The translations under genes and the position numbers were made by a program. 64,000 nt of DNA, taken from Hevea brasiliensis (Eukaryota > Streptophyta > Magnoliopsida > Malpighiales > Euphorbiaceae). The notes under the pieces were generated by a model. The model worked only from the letters and a program-made list of their open reading frames with translations. It had not been told where the DNA came from and searched no databases. How positions within the stretch are numbered: position 1 is the first letter of the stretch; each line of letters starts with the position of its first letter. Of this stretch, positions 33,281-44,831 are shown in pieces. Where the stretch lies: NCBI RefSeq assembly GCF_030052815.1, contig NC_079499.1:84669183-84733182 (forward strand), read 5' to 3'.

Positions 33281-33401
33281 TGCGCTTTTGTGTGTGTGTG
33301 TGTGTGTGTGTGTGGAGAGATTGGATCTCAACCACAACTTGTGTTGTGCGCTTTTGTGTGTGTGTGTGTGGAGAGATTGGATCTCAACCACAACTTGTGT
33401 T
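33280..33401. repeat. Tandem duplication with (TG)n upstream of GLK
   Basis: Two direct copies (33280-33345 and 33346-33401) each start GTGCGCTTTTGTGTG, contain a TG run of different length (longer in the first), and end with a shared segment including GGATCTCAACCACAAC. It lies about 270 bp upstream of the GLK start codon. Confidence 0.9.
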
Positions 33402-33764
33402 GAGATCTCTGAGATTTGTTCGCTTTCATGTTTTTGTTTTGATCGACCTTGCTACTCATAATCGTTTATGTACGTGTAATACATATACATATATATATAT
33501 AGAGTAGGTTACAAATTCTGAAAACAGCTCGTGAACTTTATTTAATGTTCTATCTTCTATATTACACATGCATCATATATAAATTCTTATTAAATCAATA
33601 ATTTAATTAATAATAACAATAAAAAAATTATTTAAACTTGATTTATAATAAATTTAAAAAATGTTTACATATAAAATTAATAAAATCAATATATTTATAT
33701 ATTAAATTCATAATAAATAAGTTTGTATAAATTTTTTTCATAATTGCATATTTCTTTGTAAAGG

Positions 33765-33766
<2 letters not shown>

Positions 33767-33832
<66 letters not shown>
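33767..33832. repeat. (AT)n microsatellite, about 33 units
   Basis: A pure AT run of about 66 bp, roughly 0.8 kb upstream of GLK. It is self-complementary and could form a cruciform. Confidence 0.97.
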
Positions 33833-33835
<3 letters not shown>

Positions 33836-33839
33836 TATT

Positions 33840-34712
33840 AAATAAGTTCAAGTGATACTACACGTCTCTTTGTTTTCTTCCATTCTAAAGGCATAGCTCT
33901 CCTTCTGCCAAGTTGTTGCAGCTTTTTCCTATCCCTCTGAGCAGGGGAAGGATCTTCCCCGGCCTGATGTGCGTGGGTTTGCCCTTCCCTTTTATTGGTT
34001 GGTTTGTATATAGTTTTTGATGGGGTTTTACCTCCAGATCTGTGCGAAATTAAAAGAGCATTATTTAAATCTACATGTGTTTCTTCTGTGTTGGGTGTGC
34101 TTCTTATGTGTGGGTGTAGATCTTGACTTTAGAGATGGCTTCAATTTGCTAAGTTGGAAGGAAGATAGCATCATGAGGGTGTGAATGTTAGCCCCCTCCA
34201 TCAGCTACCCTTTCTGGCTATAAGAGGTTGAGAAGTGTTGCACTTTATCTCTTCCTTTTCTTTTCTTTCTCCAGAGTCTCAGAGGTTCTGGCTTCCACGG
34301 CCTTGTGTTTCAACTAATTCAGATAATGATTGGTTGTTGCCACTCGAATTCTTTGGTATAATTTTTATTGGGGTTTTACTGTAGGCATTTCAGCCATCTT
34401 CAACTCTAGCATTCTTCAATTGGCTCCATTTCCCTTCCGGATGTGAGGCTTCATTCCCAACGACAATACTGCTCTTTGGTCTTCCAAATTAGGGTTCGAG
34501 TAGACAAATTGTCTCAATTAGGAGCCGATTTGTTTGGGCTGGGATATTTTTTGGGTAGTTAGACTTCTTGTTCAGGCCATGGACCTACTTTATTTTGGGT
34601 TTCTAAATCCTATTTTAAAAATCTTCACATAATGTTGGTATAGCCAATTAATGTATTGAGCTTCAAGCCCTTTTTTCAATGAATCTATTCTAACTTTAGA
34701 TAAAAAAAATAT
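33840..34712 (+). other. Possible 3' end of a LINE-type retroelement
   Basis: This block has a more balanced composition than its AT-rich surroundings and ends with a string like plant L1 tails (GCTTCAAGCCC, then TTTCAATGAATCTATTC) followed by an A-rich tail at 34700-34712. No reverse transcriptase frame and no clear target duplication were seen, so it could also be ordinary intergenic sequence. Confidence 0.28.
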
Positions 34713-35639
34713 ATTTAAATTTTTATTATTATATATTTAAAAAATAAAAAATTAAAGAAAAAATTGGCAGAGGGAATTGAGAAAGGAAATATGAGTGGGA
34801 ATAGAAATGAAAATGGATTGGTATGGTATTAAGGTGATGTACATGTGACATAGAGTGGAAAGAGAAAGAGATGGAATCATGCAAGTGAAGCAATTGACCA
34901 AAGCACATGACAGAATATATTATTGAATTTGAAAAGTCTTCATTGTGTGGTTCAAATGGCTTGCGCTTCTGCAATTCGTAGTTCTTATTGGATTATTAGA
35001 AAGGCCACTCCTTTCTCAATGAATTAACATTGTGCCTGCTAGGTGCTACTCCCATTCCTTTATTTATTTATTTATTATTTTTGTTCTGTTAATATTTGAG
35101 TTTGTATAATTGGTTAATTCGATTCTAATCAAATCAAAATGAAAAAAAAAAAATAAGTAATTAAAAGTATAAAATATGGGAAATTGAATTAAATAAAAAA
35201 AATATAGATCAAATTAAATTAAATCAAAATATAAAAAAAGTTGAATGAATTGATTATTTCATTTTTATTATTATTTTTTTTTTGGGTTAGAGAGCAATGG
35301 GTAGGGTTTCCATAGGGAGGGAGAGTGGAAAATGAGATATTGTCAAACTCATCTCTTGATGCCACATGAATACCCCCTTTCTCACATGGGGTCTTATTAT
35401 GACAAAATATATTAGATAATAATTGATAAGCTATACAATGGAAGGTAGTCCTCTTTTTTTCTTACTAGAAAGGTAAGTAATCTTAAAATAAGTAAATGGA
35501 GGGACTCGAACTCAATAACTTCTTATTATACGTAAAAGGTGGAGGAAAATCAATCAAGTTATTCCCTAATTGGTTGTAATATTTCTATATAAATATATAA
35601 TTAAAGCTAAATGATACACTTAAAAATATTCGACCTCTA
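34713..35639. other. AT-rich intergenic spacer
   Basis: No gene seen; short open frames here are low-complexity. It separates the GLK upstream region from the Athila element. Confidence 0.45.
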
Positions 35640-37320
35640 GATTGGCGATACGTGTACCCCTGGGGAAATATAAAATACTCTTGAGCTAGTAGATACTATG
35701 TCCATCTGCCTGTACTACAAATCAAACGAACAATGGGAAATTATACAAGTTGACTAGTTGGGCTCGAGAAGTACGAGCACATCGAGAGAGATACTGGTCG
35801 GCATCTGATGGCTGTCGAATCTACCAGAAATTAAATTAATGAAATCACCAATTATGAAATATTTTCTATAGTAAGTGGTAAATCCAGGTCGAATCCTAGA
35901 GACTAAATTATTAAATTTTGTGCGCTTGTGTAATGGAAAAAGAAACAAAGGTTGGGGGGGGGGGAGGGGTAATTCGCAATCCAAAAAAAAAATAAAAAAT
36001 AAAAAATTAAGAACTAAAATTAAATATGAAACTCTCAAATTAAACAAACTTCAGTCCAAGGTAATTCATACTCTAATACATTGATTTGATCATAGACAAA
36101 AGAAATACAATTATCTCTTATTGAATACTTAACGTAGATTTACCAAACAGCGATGTAAAATTCCTAACTTCCCTATACTCATCAATTCGAGCCCAGCACT
36201 CTTGTTGACTCTAATTATTAACTGAATTGGTATTAAGCAATCCTCATCAAATTAATAACTACTTTAAGAAGAGGAAGTAGTTATGCTGAATAACAATTTA
36301 TGAAACATAAATCATTTAATTCACCCAATTATTTCCTTAGGTTATTATAAAAAACTGGGATTATAATCAATAAAACCTAATTGCTACTCATGTTCAATCT
36401 TACACAAAAATTACAGATTATGAAGATGAACTAGTAATTGATCACATCAAACAATTAACTAATAGGCCTTTTTAGCAAATCATTCAATAGATCAAAGACA
36501 ATGAAATCAGAAAACAATAGATTTTTAAAAGACATAAATTAAATTAAAAACCTAGTCTCACAAATCAAGCAAAAGAACTTGAATCCCTTGAACTGAATTA
36601 AAAACTTAGCCACTCATGTTCATGGCTTACAGAAAATTAAAGAAGAAAATTGAAGAAATCTAGAATGCGAATGGAGAACGAAAGTCTTATTCTCTCTTCG
36701 AGAGGCTGCTTAATATCTTCTTGTGTTGGCTGCTGCCTCTTCTATTTATTAAAAAATATGGCATAGGGTTAGGTTTTTAGAGTCTCTATCAAAAACTGCA
36801 ACTGAAGCAAAATTAGGAAACTGATTGTCGACGGATACATGGCCCGTGTATCACTACATGGCCCAGGGCCATGTAACTTACTGGAGCTAAGTGGGTATGT
36901 CTTGTATTGGCACAGAAAGTTACACGGGTCTCCAGGATTTACACGGGTCAAGTTACACGGCCCGTGTACTTTGTTTCTTCCTCGGTTCTCTGGATTTCTT
37001 CTGGCAGAATGTTACATGGGTCCATGGTTGGGCTTACACGACCCGTGTACTTTGTATCAACAATGCTTCACAATCCTTCGACCTTTCCAAGCTTCCTTCC
37101 ACACTTCTATGTTCTGGGACTTACCAAAACCCTGAAAAATGCAGCAAGAGTCAAATTAATGCAAATGCTGAAAATTTATCCATTTAACACAATTATTTTA
37201 ACAACTCTCTAAACATATGCCTAATAGATAGTTATACTTTAATCAACTGAATTAGGCATAAAGATACCCTAGAAACACTAAATGTGATGGAAGTAAAATT
37301 AATAAATTATGCACTTATCA
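35640..37320 (-). repeat. Athila 3' LTR, left edge uncertain
   Basis: On the minus strand the LTR starts TGATAAGTGCATAA at 37320, directly after a polypurine tract. It contains four copies of a palindromic word (TACACGGCCCGTGTA and variants) at 36836-37049. Near 35870-35915 it has the GGTCGAATCC...GAGACT string common in LTRs of this group. A run of G (35954-35969) lies nearby. Confidence 0.65.
36836..37049. repeat. Repeated TACACGG/CCGTGTA palindromes
   Basis: Palindromic words at 36836-36850, 36855-36875, 36954-36968 and 37035-37049. The third has perfect 7-bp arms around one base; the second is longer, with perfect 10-bp arms. Extra half-sites (TACACGGGTC) lie between them. Confidence 0.9.
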
Positions 37321-37336
37321 AATTCCCCCACACTTA
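37321..37336 (-). other. Athila 3' polypurine tract
   Basis: On the minus strand AAGTGTGGGGGAATT lies directly before the LTR start at 37320. Confidence 0.85.
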
Positions 37337-38416
37337 TTCCATGCTTATCCTCAAGCATGACTTAAATTCTCAATCAACTCCACTTAGAAGTTTCTTAACT
37401 TCACCCTATCACAACATTCTCTAACAAAAGATTAGAAGTTTGAAAGAAGAGGCAAGTAAGGTAATAACCATCACAACAAATTCCATCAACACCATACCAC
37501 TATATCAATAATTCTCCAACACAAAACAAAAAGCTTGAAATCAATTAAGCTCACACTATTAATGTTCCATAAAATTTTAAATCAATACATATCAAAACAC
37601 AAGGTTAATTTATCAAGGCACAACAATTATAGCTCTTTGCAAATCTTAGGGGAGATAGAAATGGGCTTTTTTTTATTATTTGAAATTGGTACTTCTCTCT
37701 CGTCATAGTACTTTTTTTTTTTTAACCGTCACCTTCAGAAAAATACCTTGCTCATATCCTAGCTAGCTTTTGGCCTGAGAATCAACATGAGGTTCATAAA
37801 GACCCCTGGTTAGTTTGCTTAACTAAAATAGCGAAATAATTTTGAAGTTCAATCTTTTATTTCCCCCAATTTACGCATTTACATATTATAAAGTGCCCTG
37901 ATAGATTAAACAAAGTTCTGAAATATGCATGACACTAGTTTAATCATTTCACCATTAAATCAAGCCTAAATGATTTATGCAGGAAAAAAAATTGCTCTAT
38001 GGTATGGAGAAGAGGGAAAATCCATCATTAAAGTTACTATTACCTTGCCTAAAATCTCAAAAATTCAACCTAAAGTAGAAAAGTTATTTTAAGGACAAAG
38101 CACTTCTCTCATGGAGTTAATATAGAATCATGAATCAAGCTTATAAGAACAAATTTATTTATTTATTTTTAAAAATTACAGCAAAAAATTTCTCCTCCCC
38201 CACACTTAAAACTTACATTGTCCCCAATGTAAATCCTAAATGCAAAAGAAAAGGAAAAAAAAAAAAGAATGCTAGAAAATAAAATAAGATAAGGGAAACA
38301 AAACAAATCTGATTGTGGCTAACAAGCCACCCATGGGTTGCCTCCCAAGAAGTGCTTTTATTTATCGTTGTTAGCTCGACATGGCAAAGCTCCTTAATCC
38401 ACATAAATTGGGTTAC
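37337..38416 (-). other. Athila 3' untranslated region with an internal polypurine tract
   Basis: No envelope-like frame is visible between integrase and the LTR. A second tract, TTAAGTGTGGGGGAGGAG on the minus strand (38191-38208), precedes about 850 bp of AT-rich sequence and follows the ACATTGGGGACAATGT hairpin word typical of Athila 3' regions. Confidence 0.65.
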
Positions 38417-39545
38417 TTAATTTGAGCTCCTCCATTGTATGCTCCTGAAACCCTCATAAAATGGCTTGAGTCTATGACTGTTGACCTTGAACACCTTATT
38501 AGTTCTTAAACTTTGAATTTCAACTGCACCATAAGGAAACACATTAGTAACAACAAAGGGTCCAATCCAACGAGAATGCAACTTACTAGGCATCAGCTTC
38601 AATATGGAATTATACAATAAAACTTTTTATCCAACCAGAAACTGCTTCTTGTCATGGAATGCCTTGGTCTTTTCTTTATAGATCTTAGAATTCTCATAAG
38701 CCTCAAGTCGAATTTCCTCTAATTCCTGCAATTGCAATTTTCTTTCCACACCAACAGTATCCAAATCCAAATTACAATGTCTAACAGCCCAATAAGCCTT
38801 ATGTTCTAACTCAACAGGAAGGTGACACAACTTACCAAATACCAATCTGTAGCGGGACATACCTATTGGTGTCTTATAAGTAGTCCTATAAGCCCATAAA
38901 GCATCATCAAGTCTAAGGCTCCAATCTTTTCTATTTGGCTTCACTGTTTTTTCCAAAATAGACTTGATCTCTCTGTTAGACACCTCTGCTTGCCCACTTG
39001 TTTGAGGATGATAAGCTGTAGATATTTTATGGAAAACACCATATCTCCTCAACAATGCCTCAACAGTTCTATTACAAAAATGTGTGCCTCGGTCATTGAT
39101 CAAAGCTCTAGGAACTCCAAACCTGCTAAAAATGTTTGACTTGATAAAACCTATAACAGCTTTAGAATCATTAGTCCTAGTGGCTTTGGCTTCCACCCAT
39201 TTCGAAACATAATCAACAGCAAGTAATATGTAAATAAAGCCAAAAGAAGAAGGAAATGGACCCATAAAATCAATACCCCACACATCAAAAATCTCACAAA
39301 CAAGTATTGGATTCTAAATCATCTCATTCCTATAGGTTAAAATTCCCGTTCTTTGACATTCTTCACAATTTTTGCAAATCAAATATGAATCACGAAATAT
39401 ATTGGGCCAGTAAAAATCACAGTCTACTCTCTTTCTACCCATTATCTTGGGTCCAAAATGACCTCCACATGCATAGGCATGACAAAAAGCCATAATAGAT
39501 TGAATCTTATTATCAGGAACACATCTCCTAATAATTTGATCTGAA
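38417..39545 (-). pseudogene. pol (int): Athila integrase
   Basis: Integrase that would join element cDNA to the genome. The frame begins with a zinc-binding region near 39490 (CHAYACGGHFG, later CKNCEECQR, the HHCC pattern). It then has an in-frame stop near 39315, and the catalytic core from 39283: WGIDFMGPF (first Asp), [10 protein letters not shown] (second Asp) and [15 protein letters not shown] (Glu). The core is open for 218 residues to 38627. A TAA at the LVG-KVLL junction, where relatives have Gln, separates it from the C-terminal domain (38417-38617), which contains SRWIGPFVV and the [10 protein letters not shown] end. All catalytic residues remain, so only the stops break it. Confidence 0.9.
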
Positions 39546-39710
39546 CAAAATTCTCACAAATACAAGTCATCTCATACATAATACTTAGCCTCACTTTTCA
39601 ATTTCTCTTTCATAGCTCTACTCAAATCAAAAGGCACAACCTTAGTAACCAAATAATTCACCAAATCAGCATACCAAGGGATCATACCTTGCAATTTAAA
39701 TAACTGCTCA

Positions 39711-40928
39711 TCAGGAAAAAATTTCCTGCAAAGGAACTGGCTCTTCTTTTATCACTAACTTGCTCAAATGATCTGTTACTAGGTTCTCAGCTCCTTTATT
39801 ATTCTTGATTTGAAGATCAAATTCTTGTAGCAGAAGGATCCATCTAATCAACCTTGGTTTTACTTCCTTCTTTGCCAAGAGATACTTCAACACTGCATGA
39901 TCAGAGAAGATAACTATTTTAGAAGCAAGAAAATATGATCGAAATTTATCTAAAACAAAAACTATAGCCAAAAACTCTTTTTTAGTAGTAGAATAATTGC
40001 GCTGAGCTGAATTAAGTGTTCTGGATGCATAATAAATCACATGAAAGAGCTTCCCAACACGCTACCCTAAAACTGCTCCCACTGCATAATTACTCGCGTC
40101 ACACATAATTTCAAACGGTATAGTCCAATCAGGAGCCTGGATAATAGGGGGTGATGTCAATGCAGATTTCAATTTGTCAAAAGCCTCCTTGCACTCTTCA
40201 CTCAACTCAAAAGATATATCTTTTTGCAAGAGTCTAGACAAAGGCAATGCTATCTTAGAGAAATCCTTAATGAACCTGCGATAGAAACCTGCATGACCAA
40301 GAAAAGAGCGTACTTCCCTCACAGTTATGGGATAAGGTAAGTTCACAATTAAATCAAATTTAGACTTATCCACCTCAATACCCCCATTAGAGACAACATG
40401 ACCCAAAACAATCCCCTGTTCCACCATAAAATGACACTTCTCATAATTTAGAACAAGATTTTTCTCAATACATCTCTTAAGAACAGAAGTTAAATGATAT
40501 AAACATGCATCAAATGAATCACCCTACACAGTAAAATCATCCATGAACACCTCAATGCAACTATCAATGTAATATGAAAATATACTCATCATGCATCTCT
40601 GAAATGTGGTAGGTGCATTACAAAGCCCAGAGGGCATCTTTCTAAAAGAAAAAGTTCCAAAACGGCAAGTGAAGGTAGTCTTCTCTTGATCCTCTGGTGC
40701 AATCACAATTTGATTATATCCAGAAAAGCCATCAAGAAAGCAGAAATAAGACTTACCTGCTAACTGCTCAAGCATCTGATCAATGAATGGCGGTGGGAAG
40801 TGGTCCTTCCTTGTTGTTGAATTCAACTTGCGGTAGTCTATGCACATTCGCCATTCACTTTGAATCCTTGTTGGAACAAGTTCATTATCTTGATTTGCTA
40901 CCACAGTGACTCCTAATTTTTTTGGCAC
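39711..40928 (-). pseudogene. pol (RT-RH): Athila reverse transcriptase and RNase H
   Basis: The piece 40524-40928 covers the fingers and palm: RMCIDYRKLN, SYFCFLDGFSGYNQI, CNAPTTFQRCMMSIF and the catalytic FMDDF. A TAG after FTV interrupts it. The piece 40062-40427 covers thumb and connection (GHVVS, VRSFLGHAGFYRRFI) and runs into RNase H (PFEIMCDASNYAVGAVLG); another TAG follows. 39711-40040 carries the rest of RNase H (YYASRTLNSAQRNYSTTKKE, FSDHAVLKYLL, NLVTDHLSKL). Domain order and spacing are normal, and the palm aspartates are intact. Decay is by point stops rather than large deletions. Confidence 0.9.
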
Positions 40929-41438
40929 TACTTGGACTGGACTTACCCATTTGCTGTCTGAAATTGGGTAAATAACTCCTGCATCCAGTAGCTTTAAAAT
41001 CTACTTCTTCACAACCTCCATCATCTGTGCGTTCAACCTCCTTTGAGCTTCTTTACTTGGTTTTGCCTCATCCTCCAGTAAAATCTTGTGCATGCACACT
41101 GATGGAATTATACCTTTGATGTTAGCTATTGTCCATCCAATTACTTCCTTGTGTACTCTTAGAACCCTAGTCAATCTTTCTTCTTAAATCTTTGTTAAAT
41201 TACTTGAGATGATAACTGGAAGTGTCTCATTGTCTCCCAAGTAAACATACTTCAAATGCTCAGGTAAAGATTTAAGTTCAAGAACTGGTGCCTGCACAAC
41301 AGAAGGTAACAATTTTGTGTGAGATACGAATAAGTCAATCTTTGATACTCCATACCTTTTTGAAATAGGAGGTAATGATTGCAATGCCATTACTGCCTCT
41401 TGAACCTCTACACTTAATGGCAGATTGGTACTGATTTC
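40929..41438 (-). pseudogene. pol: Athila protease-RT linker
   Basis: This stretch joins protease to reverse transcriptase. 41184-41390 is an open piece with LKSLPEHLKYVYLGDNETLPVIIS, typical of the Athila region just before the palm domain. After a stop near 41185 the frame continues with a KPSKEAQRRLNAQMM-like segment, and near 40990 with a stop where relatives have Glu, then VSPVQVVPKKLG leading into reverse transcriptase. Confidence 0.75.
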
Positions 41439-41906
41439 TTAAATTCCTTGACTAATCACCACTTCTAACTCATCCTCCATGCTTAACTCAAAAACATCCT
41501 GCACAAATGTATCAACAACATCAATAGAAAAAACAGAATGGTCATCAGTAAGATGCGTTATGGCGTCAAAGATATTAAATTTGACAGTCTCTCCATCAAA
41601 CTCCATAGTTAAGGTACCATCATCCACATCAATTTTTGTCTTGGCAGTTTTTAGGAAAGGTTTTCCAAACAAAATCAAAGCTGACTTTGATGTGGGAACA
41701 CTATCCTCCATATCCAGAATGTAAAAATCTGCAGGAAAAATCAATTCTCTAACCTGCACCAACACATCCTCAACTACTCCCAATGGGTAAGCATTAGAAT
41801 GATCAACTAACTGAATAATGACACTGGTTTCTTTCAAAGGACCCAAATTTAAAGTTTGAAAAACTGAATTTGACATAACATTAATAGATACTCCTAAATC
41901 TGCCAT
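41439..41906 (-). pseudogene. pol (PR): Athila aspartic protease
   Basis: A 155-residue open piece. It begins with ADLGVSINVM, the active-site segment of Athila-type proteases (usually DLGAS), then VFQTLNLGPLKET, the LVQV region, FPADFYILDMED and a flap-like FGKPFLKTAKTKIDV. The Ala to Val change next to the catalytic Asp is conservative. The frame ends in a stop where the RT linker starts. Confidence 0.82.
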
Positions 41907-42049
41907 TGCACGTTCAAATTTAGAATCACCTATTCTACAAAGAATAGAAAACGAACCTGGATCCTTACACTTAGGGGTAATTTTTGCTAAATTAATGTCG
42001 ACACATTTTTCTCCACACTGATCTTCTCATTATTCCTCAACTTGCGCTT

Positions 42050-43743
42050 TGTAGTGCATAGTTTCTTAAGGAATTTAGCATACTTGGGAACTTGTTTGAT
42101 GCATCAAGTAAAGGTATATTAATCTCTACCTTTCTGAAAGTCTCCAAAATTTCTTTCTCTTATTCTTCTTTCTTAGTCTTAGCCAACCTGCATGGGAATG
42201 GAGAAAGAATAGAATTATTAATCTTATTCAGTTTAGGTTCAGTATTTACCTCAACTTCAGAAACTTTAGATTCTTTTGTTCCTTGCTTCTTCTTTTTCAT
42301 TGGCTCATATGGAGTCTGGTTATCAACTTCTTTCCCACTTTGCAACACTATAGCACTTGCATTTTCTCTAGGATTCATGACTGTTTGTGATGGAAGCTTT
42401 CCAGAACCTTGAGCTTCTAGCTTTCTCATAGATGAGGCTAACTGACCAATCTGCCTATCTATATTTTGAATGCTATTTCTGGTCTCTTATTGAAACTGTT
42501 GTGTATTGTTAGCCAAAGCCTTAACAATTTCATCAAGTGACATACCTTGATTTGAGGGAGGTGGGGGTGGTTGTGGTTGATTCACTTGTGGTCCTTACTG
42601 CTAGTATCAGTTTTGCAACAATTGATTCCCATAACTCAAATTGGGATGATCTCGCCATCCTGGATTATAAGTATTAGAAAATGGATCATACTTGCATTAT
42701 GGCTGTCCATAATATCCTACTGCATTAGCATATTGCATTGATTCATCCTTTTGTAACGCAGGACACATGTCAGTAGCATGACCCAAACCTGAACAAATCC
42801 CACATACCTTAGCAGTTTGCATATTCCCTACAGCCAACTGACTCACCAAAGAAGTTAAATTAGAAATCTGTTTCTCAAGGTTAGATGTACTTACCTCATA
42901 AACCTTCATAGGTGTGTGATCCATTCTCATACCAAACTGTTGAGAATTTGCTGCCATGTTAGCAATCAGCCTTCTTGCTTCTTCTGGTGTCTTGTCAACC
43001 AAAGCTTCTCCACTAGTGGCATCTATCATACTGCGGTCCATTGGTAGAAGTCCCTTATAGAAATACTGAATCAAAAGCTACTCACTTATTTGATGATGGG
43101 GATAGCTTGCACACAGTTTCTTAAATCGTTCCCAATTCTCATACAACCTCTCTCCATTGTATTATTGGATGCCACGGATTTCTTTTTTTATGTTGACAGC
43201 ACAGGAAGCAGGAAAATACTTCTCTTGAAATATCTGCTTCAACCCATTCCATGAGTTGACAGATCCAGAAGGAAGGTAATATAACCAATCCTTAGCTGTG
43301 CCTTTCAGTGAGAAAGGAAAAGCTCAAAGCTTGATTTGATCCTCTAAAACTCCTTGAGGTTTCATGTTGGAACACACAACATGAAATTCTTTTAAATGCT
43401 TATGTGGATCCTCACCTGCAAGACCATGAAACTTATGCAACAAATGGATTAGTCTAGATTTCAACTCAAAAGCAACATTTACGGCAGGGTATTGAATACA
43501 CAAAGGTTGTTAATTTAAATCAGGAGTAACCAACTCTTTCAAGGTTCTAGTAGCCATGGTTTCATTTTTAGAATTTGAATCCAAATCCGAATCCGAACTT
43601 AACTCCCTTAGAGATTGGACTCCTTCAGATGTATTCAGAATCTGCTTAGCCTGCTTAGCCAATTTTCTCAACTGTTTAGCTATTTTCTCTACTTCTGGAT
43701 CAAAGATCAACTCACCAAATTGAGAAGTTCTTGTCATATACAA
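42050..43743 (-). pseudogene. gag: Athila gag
   Basis: Pieces in order: 43510-43743 (MYMTRTSQFGELIFDPE, a Lys-rich helix and a Ser/Asp stretch), then a stop where relatives have Gln, a capsid region down to about 43080 (QGVLEDQIKL, KDWLYYLPSGSV), 42697-43074 (YKGLLPMDRSMIDATSGEAL, then a cysteine motif CGICSGLGHATDMC), and 42160-42429 (MNPRENASAIVLQSGKEV), the hallmark of Athila gag ends. At least six in-frame stops occur, most where a CAA or CAG would be expected. The knuckle is CX2CX4HX4C, so it keeps the metal ligands. Confidence 0.85.
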
Positions 43744-43815
43744 AAAGAAATCAAAGTAAAAATAGAAAAATGCCTCAAAACCCTAGAAAACGATAAAATT
43801 GGCCTTAAGAGGGTG

Positions 43816-44831
43816 TGTCACACCCTACCCCTCCGTAAGGCATAACATGATCCCGTAGTATGCCTAATGAATTACCAAACTTCGTCTACTAATAACCCAT
43901 TAAATACACTATAAGGGATTTTAAACCTTTTCTTATTTCTTTTTATAGTGGTGAGCACTTTTAATAGGTGTTAAATTTTTTTTTTTTTTAACTGAAGTGC
44001 ACCCAAATAACAAATATGAAGTATCAGTAATTTCTGTAAAAATTTTGGCAGAGTGCCATCTGTATTTTGAATAAAACAATTCTTCAAAAACCTGTAAAAA
44101 GCACTTCCAATATATTAGTTCAATCCCAAACTCTAGTATAGCTCAACACAAATCAATTTTCTCAACATTTGTCAAACTCAATTCAACATCAATTTTCAAT
44201 ATTTCCAAAGATAGACTACAAAATGACTGAGTAGTTCAAAAGCTGAGATAAGAAATAAACATATTATAACTTTAGTTTACAACTGCTCAAGACCAAGTAC
44301 AATATATACATACAGTGCACATACATTATAACAAAAATTATAAAAAAGATGATATACTCAATATACCCGGCAGAATCTCAAAATGCAGCACAAGCAGACT
44401 ACTTTGTTGCTCTGTTTGTTTGTCTACCTGTGATAGCAATGAAAAAGCTATCGCTGAGCCAATGTCTCAGTGGTGCACAACATTAAGAAAATGCAATTTT
44501 AAACTATAAACCATAAATCATATAAACTGTGGATACTTAAAATCATAGTTAAATTCAAAAGACAAAGAATGTCATAAAGAATTTAAACTCCATTTCACAA
44601 TGTATCAATGAATATTAATAAATCACTCACACAGCTTAATCATGAATCCAAAGTCCAATTCGTCCCAAAAGCCAATGGCTCATGAGGAATAACATAGCCA
44701 GCTAGCAATTATATGAGTACTCATCCTATTTGTCCTCAACTGACACACAACTCAACACTTCAGCTAGAGAGGGAATTCAAAGCCAATTTGTCCCACTAGA
44801 CAAGCTAGCGAGGAATTCATTCAAATATACA
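43816..44831 (-). repeat. Family B LTR fragment
   Basis: Starts TGTCACACCC in plus orientation and follows the family B LTR start (as at 18286 and 24744), more diverged, for about 1 kb. It stops where the copia LTR begins at about 44832. It cuts the Athila gag leader on the left and is itself cut on the right; its remainder is not in the window. Confidence 0.8.

Larger units (their letters stand above)
35640..43815 (-). mobile_element. Athila-type Ty3/gypsy retrotransposon, 5' end missing
   Basis: Reading leftward: gag (43743 to about 42100), protease (41439-41906), reverse transcriptase and RNase H (40928-39711), integrase (about 39545-38417), an untranslated stretch, polypurine tract (37321-37336) and 3' LTR ending at 37320. 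The 5' LTR and primer site are absent because a family B LTR begins at 43816. The left edge of the 3' LTR is not resolved; it lies between about 35640 and 35760. The clade is clear from pol ([28 protein letters not shown]) and from the gag tail (MNPRENASAIVLQSGKE). Confidence 0.88.

Noticed and set aside
33767..33832. AT run as a replication origin or matrix-attachment signal
   Set aside because: A simple (AT)n microsatellite; nothing else supports an origin or attachment role.
36839..37212. Overlapping frames of about 100 codons in three phases
   Set aside because: All are in the Athila LTR and arise because the palindromic repeats contain no stops; no conserved domain.
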